DNA of 64,000 bases from Amycolatopsis echigonensis (lineage in GTDB: Bacteria; Actinomycetota; Actinomycetes; Mycobacteriales; Pseudonocardiaceae): the NCBI RefSeq assembly GCF_014174495.1, contig NZ_JACJHR010000003.1, positions 62,001 through 126,000 on the forward strand, given 5' to 3'. A program made the position numbers and the translations under genes. Below are positions 1 to 8,804 of the stretch, piece after piece. The notes under the pieces were generated by a model that saw nothing but the letters and a program-made list of their open reading frames with translations, did not search any database and had not been told where the DNA came from. Position 1 is the stretch's first letter. Every line of letters starts with the position of its first letter.

Positions 1-727
1 CGACCAGGTGCGCGGCGGTCGCCTGCGGATAGACCGGTTGCGCGACGACGTGCGTGCCGTCCGGCAATTCCGTCGAGGCGATGCGGATTCCGGAGCGCGA
101 GCGCAGGGTCGCGAGCAATTCCGTGACCGGCGACGGCAGGGGTTGCGGCGCGTCGTAGCCCGCCGCCAGCACGTCCCCGGCGCTGACCATCGCGACCCAC
201 CCGTGCAAGCGTCCGGCGAGCGCGGCGACCAACTCCCCCAGGCCGCCGCCCGCGGCTCGCGTCAACGCCTCGCGACCCTCCGCCAGCCGCCGCTCTTCGT
301 GCCGTCCCGCCTCGGCCAGCGCGACCGCGACGGCGCGGTTGATCGCCAGAAACGGCGTCGCGGGCGGCACCACCAGCAGCGGCAGACCGTGCTCCGCACA
401 GGCGTCACGCAACGAGGACGGCAGGGTTTCCGAGACCGTCGGGGTGAGGCCGAAGCCGAGCGCGGTGACGCCCGCGTCGCGCAGCCCCCGGACGTAGCGG
501 TCGGCGTCCTTCGGCAGGTTCACGCCCGCGGTCAGCACGAGTTCGGCACCGACCAGATACGGCGCGGGGTCGGCCAGTTCGCTCACGTGCGCCCACCGCA
601 CCGGCCGGTCCAGCGCGCCCGGGCGCAGCGTTTCGGGCACGACGTCGAGCGCCAGGTCCGGGTTGCCGGCGACGGTGCGTAGTGGAACTGTCACCTCCGC
701 GGGCAACAGCACGTCCTGCTGGGTCAT
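1..727 (-). CDS. PucR-family transcriptional regulator (partial, N-terminal part)
   Basis: Only the first ~242 residues are in the window; the gene continues past the left edge. The visible part reads MTQQDVLLPAEVTVPLRTV and continues through a block (TAGVNLPKD, ALGFGLTPTV, PLLVVPPATPFL) typical of the PucR N-terminal ligand-sensing domain. The C-terminal helix-turn-helix lies outside the window, so DNA binding cannot be confirmed here. No Shine-Dalgarno sequence precedes the ATG at 727, so it may be leaderless. It is divergent from the symporter-ureohydrolase operon starting at 834 and is its obvious candidate regulator. PucR proteins usually control purine, polyamine or amino-acid catabolism, which fits the neighbours. 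Confidence 0.8.
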   Translation of the reverse strand, partial: MTQQDVLLPAEVTVPLRTVAGNPDLALDVVPETLRPGALDRPVRWAHVSELADPAPYLVGAELVLTAGVNLPKDADRYVRGLRDAGVTALGFGLTPTVSETLPSSLRDACAEHGLPLLVVPPATPFLAINRAVAVALAEAGRHEERRLAEGREALTRAAGGGLGELVAALAGRLHGWVAMVSAGDVLAAGYDAPQPLPSPVTELLATLRSRSGIRIASTELPDGTHVVAQPVYPQATAAHLV

Positions 728-833
728 TTAAACCAATCTTCGGCGAAGTCTTGGATACATCGTCCCATGCCGTCGCGAGGTCGCCCGACCCTACGGTGTC
801 CCGCAAGTACCCACCCCGTTTCAAGGAGGACCC
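728..833. promoter_or_regulatory. Divergent promoter region between pucR-like gene and catabolic operon
   Basis: This 106-bp gap separates two divergent starts and must hold both promoters. An 11-bp palindrome (cttcggcgaag, 738-748) is a possible operator half-way between them. A strong ribosome binding site (aaggagga, 822-829) sets the GTG start at 834. The operator assignment is only a suggestion from symmetry and position. Confidence 0.35.
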
Positions 834-2294
834 GTGGGCGGCGACTATGCGGTGATCGCGCTGTACATCGCGGGCATGATCGGGGTCGGCTGGATAGGCC
901 TCCGGCTGGCCAAGACCAAATCCGACTACCTGGTCGCCGGACGGCGGCTCGGCTGGTTCATGTACTCCGGCACGATGTCGGCCGTCGTGCTCGGCGGCGC
1001 GTCGACCGTCGGCGGCGTGAAGCTCGGCTACACCTACGGCATTTCCGGCGCGTGGCTGGTGATCACCATCGGCGCCGGGATCCTCGTGCTGCACGCGGTG
1101 TTCGCGCGGCGGCTGGTGAAACTGCGCGTCTACACCGTCGGCGAGATGCTCGACCTGCGCTACGGCGGGCGCGCGAGCGCGGTGTCCGGCGTGGTGATGT
1201 GGGGCTACACGCTGATGCTCACCGTCACCTCGACGCTGGCGTTCGCGTCGATCTTCAAGGTGCTGTTCTCGATCCCCAGCTGGGCCGGGATCGCGATCGG
1301 CGGGTCGATCGTCGTGCTGTACTCGGTGCTCGGCGGCATGTGGTCGATCACGCTGACCGACATCGCGCAGTTCGTGATCAAGACGATCGGCATCCTGTTC
1401 GTCCTGCTGCCGGTCGCGCTCGTCTCGGCGGGCGGCTTCAGCGGGATGGCCGAGAAACTGGACGCGTCGTACTTCGAGTTCACCTCGATCGGCGGCGAGA
1501 CGATCCTGACCTACTTCCTGATCTACACGTTCGGGTTGCTGATCGGGCAGGACATCTGGCAGCGCGTGTTCACCGCGCGCACGCCGCGCGTCGCGACCGG
1601 CGGCGGCGTCATCTCCGGCGTGTACTGCCTCGTCTACGGCATCGCGGGCGCGCTGATCGGTACGGCGGCGAAGGTGCTGTACCCGGATCTCGGCAGCGCG
1701 CAGGACGCCTTCGCGACCATCGCCGAGCGCCTGCTGCCCACCGGTGTACGCGGTCTCGTGCTCGCCGCGGCACTGTCGGCGCTGATGTCGACTTCGAGCG
1801 GTGCGCTCATCGCGTGCGCCACCACGACGACTTCGGACCTGTTGCGCAAGGTCGGCCTTAAGAGTGGCGAAGTCTTGCGTAACCGAGTGACGACACTTGT
1901 GCTGGGCATCGTGGCCATCGGTATCGCAATGCTCGTGGACGACGTTGTCAACGCGCTCACCATCGCGTACGACATCCTCGTCGGCGGCCTGCTCGTCACG
2001 ATCATCGGCGCGCTGTTCTGGAAGCGCGGCACTCGCGAAGGCGCGTACGCGTCGATGGTGACCGGCACGGTCTCCGTGATCGCCTTCATGATCATCGACG
2101 GAGTCGCGGCCAACAGTCCGATTTATTGGGGCCTCGGCGTCAGCCTGATCGTGTACGTCGGCGTCAGCCTCGCGACACCGCGTACGCCGGACAGCATTCT
2201 TTCCGTGTGGACTCAACGTCTGCATGGCTCCGAAACCGCCACAGCCGCTGAAGATCTCAGCGCATCCGAAATCCGACAGGAGTTGCCCCAGTGA
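834..2294 (+). CDS. Sodium:solute symporter (SSS family)
   Basis: Integral membrane transporter of 486 residues, a normal length for the SSS family, with about 13 hydrophobic segments. Family-like stretches include [11 protein letters not shown] near residue 40 and [13 protein letters not shown] near residue 60, the region that lines the Na+ site in this fold. The GTG start at 834 has a strong ribosome binding site five bases upstream. It is first in an operon: its stop overlaps the ureohydrolase start (GTGA). The substrate cannot be read from sequence; arginine, agmatine, guanidinobutyrate or a related compound would fit the downstream enzymes. Confidence 0.88.
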   Translation: MGGDYAVIALYIAGMIGVGWIGLRLAKTKSDYLVAGRRLGWFMYSGTMSAVVLGGASTVGGVKLGYTYGISGAWLVITIGAGILVLHAVFARRLVKLRVYTVGEMLDLRYGGRASAVSGVVMWGYTLMLTVTSTLAFASIFKVLFSIPSWAGIAIGGSIVVLYSVLGGMWSITLTDIAQFVIKTIGILFVLLPVALVSAGGFSGMAEKLDASYFEFTSIGGETILTYFLIYTFGLLIGQDIWQRVFTARTPRVATGGGVISGVYCLVYGIAGALIGTAAKVLYPDLGSAQDAFATIAERLLPTGVRGLVLAAALSALMSTSSGALIACATTTTSDLLRKVGLKSGEVLRNRVTTLVLGIVAIGIAMLVDDVVNALTIAYDILVGGLLVTIIGALFWKRGTREGAYASMVTGTVSVIAFMIIDGVAANSPIYWGLGVSLIVYVGVSLATPRTPDSILSVWTQRLHGSETATAAEDLSASEIRQELPQ

Positions 2295-3244
2295 GTGAAC
2301 AGCGTCCGGTCGGCCCGCTCGACTCGTCGCAGATCCCGCGTTTCGCCGGCTTCGCGACCTTCGCGCGGCTGCCGCGGATCGACGAAGTGCCGAGCGCCGA
2401 CGTAGCCGTGGTCGGCGTGCCGTTCGACTCCGGCGTGTCGTACCGCCCCGGCGCGCGGTTCGGTCCTTCGGCGCTGCGCGAGGCGAGCCGGCTGCTGCGG
2501 CCGTACCACCCGGGGCTGGACGTTTCCCCGTTCGCGGAAAAGCAGGTCGTGGACGCGGGGGACATCGCGATCAACCCGTTCCACATCGGCGAAGCGATCG
2601 AGAAGCTGCAGCAGGAGGCTGAAGCGCTTACCGCGGGTGAGACGAAGCTGGTGACCGTCGGCGGCGACCACACCATCGCGCTCCCGCTGCTGCGCGCGGC
2701 GGCGAAGAAGCACGGTCCCGTTGCGCTGCTTCACTTCGACGCCCACCTCGACACCTGGGACACCTACTTCGGCGAGCCATACACCCACGGCACGCCGTTC
2801 CGTCGTGCGGTCGAAGAAGGCATCCTCGACACCAGCGCCGTGTCGCACGTGGGCACGCGCGGCCCGCTGTACGGCAAGCGTGACCTCGAGGAGGACCGTC
2901 GTCTCGGCTTCGGCATCGTCACCTCCGGCGACGTGCTGCGCCGCGGCATCGACGAGACGGTGGACGCCCTTCGGCAGCGCATCGGCGACCGTCCGCTGTA
3001 TGTGTCCGTCGACATCGACGTGCTCGACCCCGCGCACGCTCCCGGCACCGGCACCCCGGAAGCGGGCGGCATGACCAGCCGCGAACTACTGGAGATCCTA
3101 CGCGGCCTGCGCGGGCTCAACCTGGTCGGCGCGGACGTCGTGGAGCTGGCCCCGGCCTACGACCACGCCGAGATCACCGCGGTCGCCGCCTCGCACGTCG
3201 CCTACGACCTGGTCAGCCTGCTGGCGCTGGGGCGCGGCGCATGA
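2291..3244 (+). CDS. Agmatinase/guanidinobutyrase-type ureohydrolase
   Basis: Arginase-superfamily Mn2+ enzyme of 317 residues that removes urea from a guanidino compound. The dinuclear metal motifs are all present: GGDHT (124-128), FDAHLDT (149-155, ligands D150, H152, D154) and SVDIDVLDP with D241 and D243. The [10 protein letters not shown] loop near 251-260 is typical of agmatinase-like members rather than arginase. The GTG start overlaps the symporter stop by four bases and the stop overlaps the next ATG (ATGA), so the genes are translationally coupled. With a ThDP decarboxylase and an aldehyde dehydrogenase next in line, 4-guanidinobutyrase (giving GABA and urea) fits better than agmatinase; that is inference. 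Confidence 0.88.
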   Translation: MSEQRPVGPLDSSQIPRFAGFATFARLPRIDEVPSADVAVVGVPFDSGVSYRPGARFGPSALREASRLLRPYHPGLDVSPFAEKQVVDAGDIAINPFHIGEAIEKLQQEAEALTAGETKLVTVGGDHTIALPLLRAAAKKHGPVALLHFDAHLDTWDTYFGEPYTHGTPFRRAVEEGILDTSAVSHVGTRGPLYGKRDLEEDRRLGFGIVTSGDVLRRGIDETVDALRQRIGDRPLYVSVDIDVLDPAHAPGTGTPEAGGMTSRELLEILRGLRGLNLVGADVVELAPAYDHAEITAVAASHVAYDLVSLLALGRGA

Positions 3245-4884
3245 CCCGGATCGGCGGCGACGTTGTCGTAGAGACGCTGCGGGCGCTCGGTGCGGACACC
3301 GTGTTCGGCCTTCCCGGACAGCACGCGCTCGGCCTGTTCGAGGCGCTGCGCCGGGCGGACGACCTGCGTGTGGTCAGCTCGCGCGTGGAGAACAATCTCG
3401 CCTTCGCCGCGGACGGCCACGCACGCGCCCGGCTCGCCGCCGATCCGCACGGCCCGGTGCCGGTCACGCCGATGATCGTGTCGACCGGTCCCGGCGCGCT
3501 GCTCACCCTGGCGTCGCTGCAGGAAGCGCGCGCGGCTTCGGTGCCGGTGCTCGGGATCTCCAGCCAGATCCCGGTCGCCGGGCTCGGCGGCGGACGGCAC
3601 GGCTACCTGCACGAATTGCCCGACCAGCAGGCCAGCTTCCGCGATGTCGTGAAGTCGGTGCACGTGGTCCGGTCGATCAGCCAGATCCCGACCGCGCTGC
3701 GCGAGGCGTGGGAATCCGCCGCGACCGCGCCGTACGGGCCGGTCTGGGTGGAAATCCCGCAGGACGTGCTGCTCGCCACGGCGAACCTGCCGCGGCTGAC
3801 GTCGGTAACCGCGGCTCCGGCACCGCTCGAACCGCTGCCCGAGCTGGTGGCCGAAGCCGCGAAACTCCTTGATGCAGCGAAGAATCCGGTGATCCTCGCC
3901 GGTGGCGGCGCGCTGCGGTCCGGGGCGCACGACGGACTGCGGCGGCTCGCGGAAACCCTGCGCGCGCCGGTGGTGTCGACGTTCGGCGGCAAGGGCGTTT
4001 TCGCCTGGGACCACGAGCTGTCCGCGCAATCGTGGATGGAAGACTGGCACACCACCGAATTCCTCTCCGACGCCGACGTCCTGCTGGTGCTCGGCTCCGG
4101 ACTGGGCGAGCTGTCCAGCAACTACCGCGATTTCGCGCCGAACGGGCGGATCGTGCAGGTGGAAGCGGATCTCGGGAAACTCGAGTCGAACTACCCCGCG
4201 CTCGCGCTGCACGCCGACGTCCGGCACACGCTCCGCGCGTTGCTGGATCAGCTCACCCCGCGCGCTGCGGACGGACGAGCCGAAGCGGCGGTGAAGGACC
4301 TCCTCGCGCGCGTGGAGTCCAGGTTGGACAGTCAGCCGCTCGCCGCGGAACGGAAGCTGATCGACGACGTCCGCGCCGCGCTTCCCGAAGGAACGCAAAC
4401 CTTCTGGGACATGACGATCGCGGCCTACTGGGCGTGGTCGGCGTGGAATCCGGACGGCGCGCCGATCCACACCGCGCAAGGTGCGGGCGGTCTCGGCTAC
4501 GGCCTTCCCGGCGCGCTCGGGGCCGCCGCGGCAGGCGTGCGGTCGCTGGCGGTGTCCGGCGACGGCGGCGCGATGTACGGGCTGGCCGAGCTGGCCACTG
4601 CCGTGCAGCATCAACTCGATGTGACTTGGCTGGTGATCGACGACGGCGGCTACGGCATCCTGCGCGAATACCTGACCGGCGCGTTCGGCCAGACCACCGC
4701 GACCGAACTGCCGCGACCGGATTTCGTCGCACTGGCCGAGTCGTTCGGCATCCCCGCCCGGAAGACCACTGTGGACACTGTCCGCACCGATCTCGCCGAC
4801 GCGCTGCGCACCCCGGGCCCGTCGGTCGTCGTGCTTCCCGCGCTGCTGAAGATGTTCGCCCCCACCCATCTGGAGCACTCGTGA
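3241..4884 (+). CDS. Thiamine-diphosphate enzyme, candidate 2-ketoarginine decarboxylase
   Basis: Acetolactate-synthase-fold ThDP enzyme, 547 residues. The cofactor-activating glutamate is E50 ([10 protein letters not shown]). The C-terminal ThDP/Mg2+ motif starts at GDGG (440-443). At the usual second metal ligand, normally Asn, the protein has IDDGGYG with D467-D468. In Pseudomonas aeruginosa the ThDP enzyme AruI, annotated as acetolactate-synthase-like, decarboxylates 2-ketoarginine to 4-guanidinobutanal. Here the enzyme sits between a ureohydrolase and an aldehyde dehydrogenase, the two following steps of that route, so an AruI-like role is the best reading. No acetolactate synthase small subunit or other branched-chain gene is nearby. 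Confidence 0.7.
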   Translation: MTRIGGDVVVETLRALGADTVFGLPGQHALGLFEALRRADDLRVVSSRVENNLAFAADGHARARLAADPHGPVPVTPMIVSTGPGALLTLASLQEARAASVPVLGISSQIPVAGLGGGRHGYLHELPDQQASFRDVVKSVHVVRSISQIPTALREAWESAATAPYGPVWVEIPQDVLLATANLPRLTSVTAAPAPLEPLPELVAEAAKLLDAAKNPVILAGGGALRSGAHDGLRRLAETLRAPVVSTFGGKGVFAWDHELSAQSWMEDWHTTEFLSDADVLLVLGSGLGELSSNYRDFAPNGRIVQVEADLGKLESNYPALALHADVRHTLRALLDQLTPRAADGRAEAAVKDLLARVESRLDSQPLAAERKLIDDVRAALPEGTQTFWDMTIAAYWAWSAWNPDGAPIHTAQGAGGLGYGLPGALGAAAAGVRSLAVSGDGGAMYGLAELATAVQHQLDVTWLVIDDGGYGILREYLTGAFGQTTATELPRPDFVALAESFGIPARKTTVDTVRTDLADALRTPGPSVVVLPALLKMFAPTHLEHS

Positions 4885-6278
4885 CCCACATCCGCAACTT
4901 CGTCGGCGGCGCTTCGGTCGATGCCGAGGCGACCCTCGAGCTGACGAACCCGGCCACCGGCAAGGTCTTCGGCACCAGTGTCCTTTCCGGACGGAACGAA
5001 ATCGACCTCGCCATGGAGTCGGCGGCGCGCGCGTTCCGGTCGTGGCGGCGCAGCACGCCCGCGCAGCGCCAGGAAGCGCTGCTCAAGCTCGCCGACGCGC
5101 TGGAAGCCCGCGCGGAAGAGTTCGCCGACGCCGAGGTCCGCGAGACCGGCAAGGTCCGCTCGGTCATGCTGGACGAGGAAATCCCGGAGTGCGTAAGCAC
5201 GTTGCGGTTCTTCGCCGGTGCCGCCCGGCAGCTCGAAGGCACTGGCGCGGGCGAGTACCTGCCCGGGCACACGTCGGTGATCCGCCGCGAGCCGATCGGG
5301 GTGTGCGCGCAGATCGCGCCGTGGAACTACCCGCTCATGATGGCGGTCTGGAAGATCGGCCCCGCGCTCGCCGCGGGCAACACCGTGGTGCTCAAGCCCG
5401 CGGAAACCACGCCGTCCACCGCGGTGCTGCTGGCCGAAACCGCGGCGGAATTCCTGCCTGCGGGCGTGTTCAACGTTCTGTGCGGCGACCGGGATACCGG
5501 CCGCGAGCTGGTCCGGCACCCGAGTACCGACCTGGTGTCCATCACCGGCTCGACGCGCGCCGGCATCGACGTGGCCACCGTCGCCGCGGCCGATCTCAAG
5601 CGCACCGACCTGGAGCTGGGCGGCAACGCTCCCCTGCTGGTCTTCCCGGACACCGACCTCGCCGACACCGCGGATCGGATCGCCGACGCCGCGTTCTACA
5701 ACGCCGGACAGGACTGCACGGCGGGCAGCCGCGTGCTGGTGCACGAGAGCATTCACGACGAATTCGTCGCCGCGCTGACGAAAACGGCCGAAACCCGCCG
5801 TCCAGACGTCGACTACGGCCCGCTCAACAGCCGTGCCCAGCTCGACCGCGTGCTCGGCCTGCTGGAGCGGTTGCCGTCGCACGGCCGCGTCGAAACCGGC
5901 GGCACCGCGACCGGGCCGGGCTTCCAGCTCGCGCCGACCGTCGTGTCCGGCCTCCGCCAGGACGACGAACTGGTCCAGGAGGAAATCTTCGCACCGGTCA
6001 TCACCGTCCAGTCGTTCACCGACGAGACCGAGGCGCTGGAGCTGGCCAACGGCGTCCCGTACGGCCTGGCTTCTTCGGTCTGGACGAACGACGTCGCCCG
6101 CGTCGCACGAGTGTCGCGCGACCTCGATTTCGGCTGTGTGTGGGTGAATACGCACGGCCCGCTGACCGCCGAAATGCCGCACGGCGGGTTCGGCCATTCC
6201 GGGCACGGCAAGGATCTTTCGGCGTACTCGTTCGCCGAGTACACCCGCGTCAAGCACGTGATGACGAGGTTCGAGTAA
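4881..6278 (+). CDS. Aldehyde dehydrogenase, candidate 4-guanidinobutyraldehyde or aminobutyraldehyde dehydrogenase
   Basis: NAD(P)+-dependent aldehyde dehydrogenase, 465 residues from a GTG that overlaps the previous stop (GTGA). The catalytic cysteine is C279 in NAGQDCTAGSR and the general-base glutamate is E245 in LELGGN. The GQDCTA signature resembles gamma-aminobutyraldehyde dehydrogenases. It would oxidise 4-guanidinobutanal from the upstream decarboxylase to 4-guanidinobutyrate, the substrate of the ureohydrolase. At 465 residues it is slightly short for the family but carries all core motifs. Its stop overlaps the permease start (taATG). Confidence 0.83.
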   Translation: MTHIRNFVGGASVDAEATLELTNPATGKVFGTSVLSGRNEIDLAMESAARAFRSWRRSTPAQRQEALLKLADALEARAEEFADAEVRETGKVRSVMLDEEIPECVSTLRFFAGAARQLEGTGAGEYLPGHTSVIRREPIGVCAQIAPWNYPLMMAVWKIGPALAAGNTVVLKPAETTPSTAVLLAETAAEFLPAGVFNVLCGDRDTGRELVRHPSTDLVSITGSTRAGIDVATVAAADLKRTDLELGGNAPLLVFPDTDLADTADRIADAAFYNAGQDCTAGSRVLVHESIHDEFVAALTKTAETRRPDVDYGPLNSRAQLDRVLGLLERLPSHGRVETGGTATGPGFQLAPTVVSGLRQDDELVQEEIFAPVITVQSFTDETEALELANGVPYGLASSVWTNDVARVARVSRDLDFGCVWVNTHGPLTAEMPHGGFGHSGHGKDLSAYSFAEYTRVKHVMTRFE

Positions 6279-7726
6279 TGAGCGACAAGGTCACCGAGGT
6301 CGAACAACACGGCATCGCGCCGATCCCGCCCGCCGAGCAGACGTCCCGGCCGCGCGACCTGTTCCGGCTCGCGTTCGGCGGGGCCAACACGTTCGCCACG
6401 ATCATCCTCGGCACGCTGCCGATCGCGTACGGGCTGAGCTTCTGGGCGGCACTCGCGGCGACGGTCGTGGGCGTGGTGCTCGGCGCGCTCGTGCTGTCCC
6501 CGATGGCTTTGTTCGGGCCGACCACCCGCACCAACAACGCGGTTTCGTCCGGCGCGCACTTCGGCGTGGTCGGCCGGTGCGTCGGTTCGTTCCTGTCGCT
6601 GCTCACCGCGATCACCTTCTTCGCGATCTCGGTGTGGGTGAGCGGCGACGCGGTAGCCGGTGCGGCACAACGGCTTTTCGGCATCCACGGCGGACCGGTC
6701 CTGCGCGCGGTCGCTTACGGCGTGATCGCGATCGCCGTGCTCGTCGTCTGCATTTACGGCTACCGCTTCATGCTGCTGGTCAACCGCGTCGCGGTGACCC
6801 TGGGCACGCTCATCATGCTGATCGGGATTTTCGCCTACGGCGGCTCGTTCGACCCGTCGTTCGCCGGCAGCGGCCACTTCGCCCTCGGCACCTTCTGGCC
6901 GACGTGGATCCTCGCCGTGCTGACCGTGATGGCGAACCCGATCTCGTTCGGTGCGTTCCTGGGCGACTGGTCGCGCTACATCCCCGCCACCCACTCGCGG
7001 CGCTCGCTGCTGGCCGCGCCGTTCCTCGCGCAACTGGCGACGCTGCTGCCGTTCGGCTTCGGCATCGCGACCGCGACCCTGGTCGCCGACCCGGCCGACT
7101 ACGTCACCGGCCTGACCGCGATTTCCCCGCTCTGGTACGCGATCCCGCTGATCGTGGTCGCGCTGATCGGCGGTTTGTCCACCGGCACCACCGCGTTGTA
7201 CGGCACCGGCCTGGACTTCAGCTCGATCTTCCCCCGGCTGTCCCGGGTCCAGGCGACGCTGCTCATCGGAACACTGAGCGTGCTGTTCATCTTCGTGGGC
7301 AATTTCGTGCTCGACATGGTCTCCAGCATCAACGCGTTCGCGACGCTGATCGTGCTGTGCACGTCGCCGTGGATGGTGATCATGATGATCGGCTACGTGC
7401 AGCGCCGCGGCTACTACGACCCGGCTGACCTGCAGGTGTTCAACGAAGGCCGCACCGGCGGACGGTACTGGTTCCACCGGGGCGTCAACTGGCGCGCGAT
7501 GGCGGCCTGGATCCCGGCCACCGGACTGGGGTTGCTGTGCGCGAACACCCCGATGATCACCGGCCCGCTGGCGGGCGTCGCGGGCGGCGTGGACATCAGC
7601 CTGGTGGTGACGCTGTGCACGGCCGCGGTGGCGTATCCGGTGCTGGTGAAGGTGTTCCCGGAGCCGCGGGAGGGCTTCGGGCCTTCTCCGGCTGTCGCTG
7701 AGGAAGCGGTGTCCGCCGAGGCGTGA
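6278..7726 (+). CDS. NCS1-family permease (cytosine/purine/allantoin type)
   Basis: Membrane transporter of 482 residues with about 12 transmembrane segments, in the nucleobase:cation symporter-1 family. The N-terminal LAFGGANTFATIILG and the following SPMALFGPTTRTNNAVSSGA match the first helices of this family, and GDWSRYIP near residue 230 is another NCS1 hallmark. The ATG at 6278 shares a base with the preceding stop, so it belongs to the catabolic operon. Two transporters of different families thus bracket the enzymes. NCS1 proteins take up small nitrogen compounds, consistent with nitrogen salvage from a guanidino compound; the substrate is not determinable. Confidence 0.85.
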   Translation: MSDKVTEVEQHGIAPIPPAEQTSRPRDLFRLAFGGANTFATIILGTLPIAYGLSFWAALAATVVGVVLGALVLSPMALFGPTTRTNNAVSSGAHFGVVGRCVGSFLSLLTAITFFAISVWVSGDAVAGAAQRLFGIHGGPVLRAVAYGVIAIAVLVVCIYGYRFMLLVNRVAVTLGTLIMLIGIFAYGGSFDPSFAGSGHFALGTFWPTWILAVLTVMANPISFGAFLGDWSRYIPATHSRRSLLAAPFLAQLATLLPFGFGIATATLVADPADYVTGLTAISPLWYAIPLIVVALIGGLSTGTTALYGTGLDFSSIFPRLSRVQATLLIGTLSVLFIFVGNFVLDMVSSINAFATLIVLCTSPWMVIMMIGYVQRRGYYDPADLQVFNEGRTGGRYWFHRGVNWRAMAAWIPATGLGLLCANTPMITGPLAGVAGGVDISLVVTLCTAAVAYPVLVKVFPEPREGFGPSPAVAEEAVSAEA

Positions 7727-7832
7727 GCGGAGGCTTCCCGCCAGTCCTGGGGAGACGCGAGCAACGCGGTACGCGCACGGGCGGGCTGTGGGACGATCCT
7801 GTCCCCGAAACCCGTTGTCCGGGAGGCAATTC

Positions 7833-8459
7833 GTGACGTTCGCAGTCGGCATCTTCGACTTGTTCAGCTTCGCCGTGCCCGGAGCCGTCCAGTTGTCGCT
7901 GCTGGTCTACGTCCTCGACCGGCTGGGGATCCTGCACGTCGCCGCGCTGACTTCCGCCCCGGGAGCGCTGCTGGTCGCCGGTGCGGTGGTGGCCAGTTAT
8001 CTGCTCGGGCATCTCTTCCACCCGCTGGCCGCACTGCTGGAGCGGGTGCGCCCCCGACGGGACGCGGAGGAGGCCCGACAGGAGTTCGTCGCCCAGGTTC
8101 CGCAGGCTCGCGACCGTGCTTACGTCCAGGCCAACCCGGTGCTGCTCGTCGCCGCAGCTGAACTGCACGACAAGGACGCCGCGGGAGAAATAGTCCGGAT
8201 GCGCGCGCAGTCGGTGATGCTGCGCAACATCGCCTTCGCGTTCACGCTGGCCTCGGTGGTCGCACTCGTCCAGACCGCGACCGGACCGCATCGGATGGTC
8301 GCCGCCGGGGCCGCCGCGCTCGCGGTGCTCGGCGCGGCCGGGGCGTTGGGCAGCAGCCGGAAAGTCTGGCACATGTCCCGGATGAAGACGCTCGAGATCT
8401 GCTACTGGATTCCGGACATCGACCAGACCTTCGCCGCCGAAGCTCCGGCGGCGGGCTAG
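7833..8459 (+). CDS. Hypothetical membrane protein
   Basis: I do not recognise a family. The protein is 208 residues with hydrophobic segments near 5-25 and 30-55, a charged middle (RVRPRRDAEEARQEF near 73-87) and two further membrane spans near 125-170. The GTG at 7833 is preceded by gggagg (7821-7826); an in-frame GTG further upstream has no such site. It is monocistronic, reading toward dxs and ending 26 bases before the dxs terminator hairpin. Function unknown. Confidence 0.65.
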   Translation: MTFAVGIFDLFSFAVPGAVQLSLLVYVLDRLGILHVAALTSAPGALLVAGAVVASYLLGHLFHPLAALLERVRPRRDAEEARQEFVAQVPQARDRAYVQANPVLLVAAAELHDKDAAGEIVRMRAQSVMLRNIAFAFTLASVVALVQTATGPHRMVAAGAAALAVLGAAGALGSSRKVWHMSRMKTLEICYWIPDIDQTFAAEAPAAG

Positions 8460-8485
8460 CGGGCGAGCCCGCCGAGGCAGAAAAG

Positions 8486-8511
8486 GGCGGGTTCAGTTCC
8501 GGGAACCCGCC
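8486..8511 (-). terminator. dxs: Rho-independent terminator downstream of dxs
   Basis: Nine-base stem (8486-8494 with 8503-8511) around an eight-base loop. On the minus strand it is followed by CTTTTC, giving a classic U-tract for the dxs transcript. It lies about 290 bases past the dxs stop, beyond the tail-repeat array. Confidence 0.65.
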
Positions 8512-8541
8512 GGGTTCAAGCGCTTAGCCGCGGAACTCCCG

Positions 8542-8804
8542 TCAGGCGCGGCTTCTCCCCCGCGGTCTCCGCCACATCGGCTCCCAGCCGCGTGCCTCCG
8601 CCCGCGGGTGCCGCTCAGGCGCGCGGCTTCTGCCTCGGAGTCTTGTCCACCTCGGCACCCAGCCGCATGCCTACGCCCGGCTCACGGAGCTTCGCTCAGG
8701 CGCGCGGCTTCTCCCCCCGCAGCCTCCGCCACCTCGACACCCAGCCGCATGCCGCCGCCCGGCGGGTGCCGCACAGGCGCGCGGTTCCGCCCGGCCAGTC
8801 CCGG
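8542..8804 (-). repeat. Degenerate tandem copies of the dxs 3' end
   Basis: Three recognisable copies of the last ~50 bases of dxs follow the real stop codon on the minus strand, at 8696-8773, 8615-8695 and 8542-8614, plus a decayed fragment at 8774-8803. The period is 73-81 bases, and the linkers share a catgcc-cgcccg-like segment. Translated on the minus strand, the true tail is [20 protein letters not shown]. Copy 8615-8695 gives RLGAEVDKTPRQKPRA-stop and copy 8542-8614 gives RLGADVAETAGEKPRL. The third copy has one extra base in a G run and is out of frame. Nothing else is seen in this stretch. Confidence 0.8.

Noticed and set aside
405..2225. Long minus-strand open frame (606 codons) opposite the symporter and pucR-like gene
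   Set aside because: Arg/Asp/His-rich low-complexity product without motifs; it is the antisense shadow of GC-rich coding sequence on the other strand, crossing two real genes.
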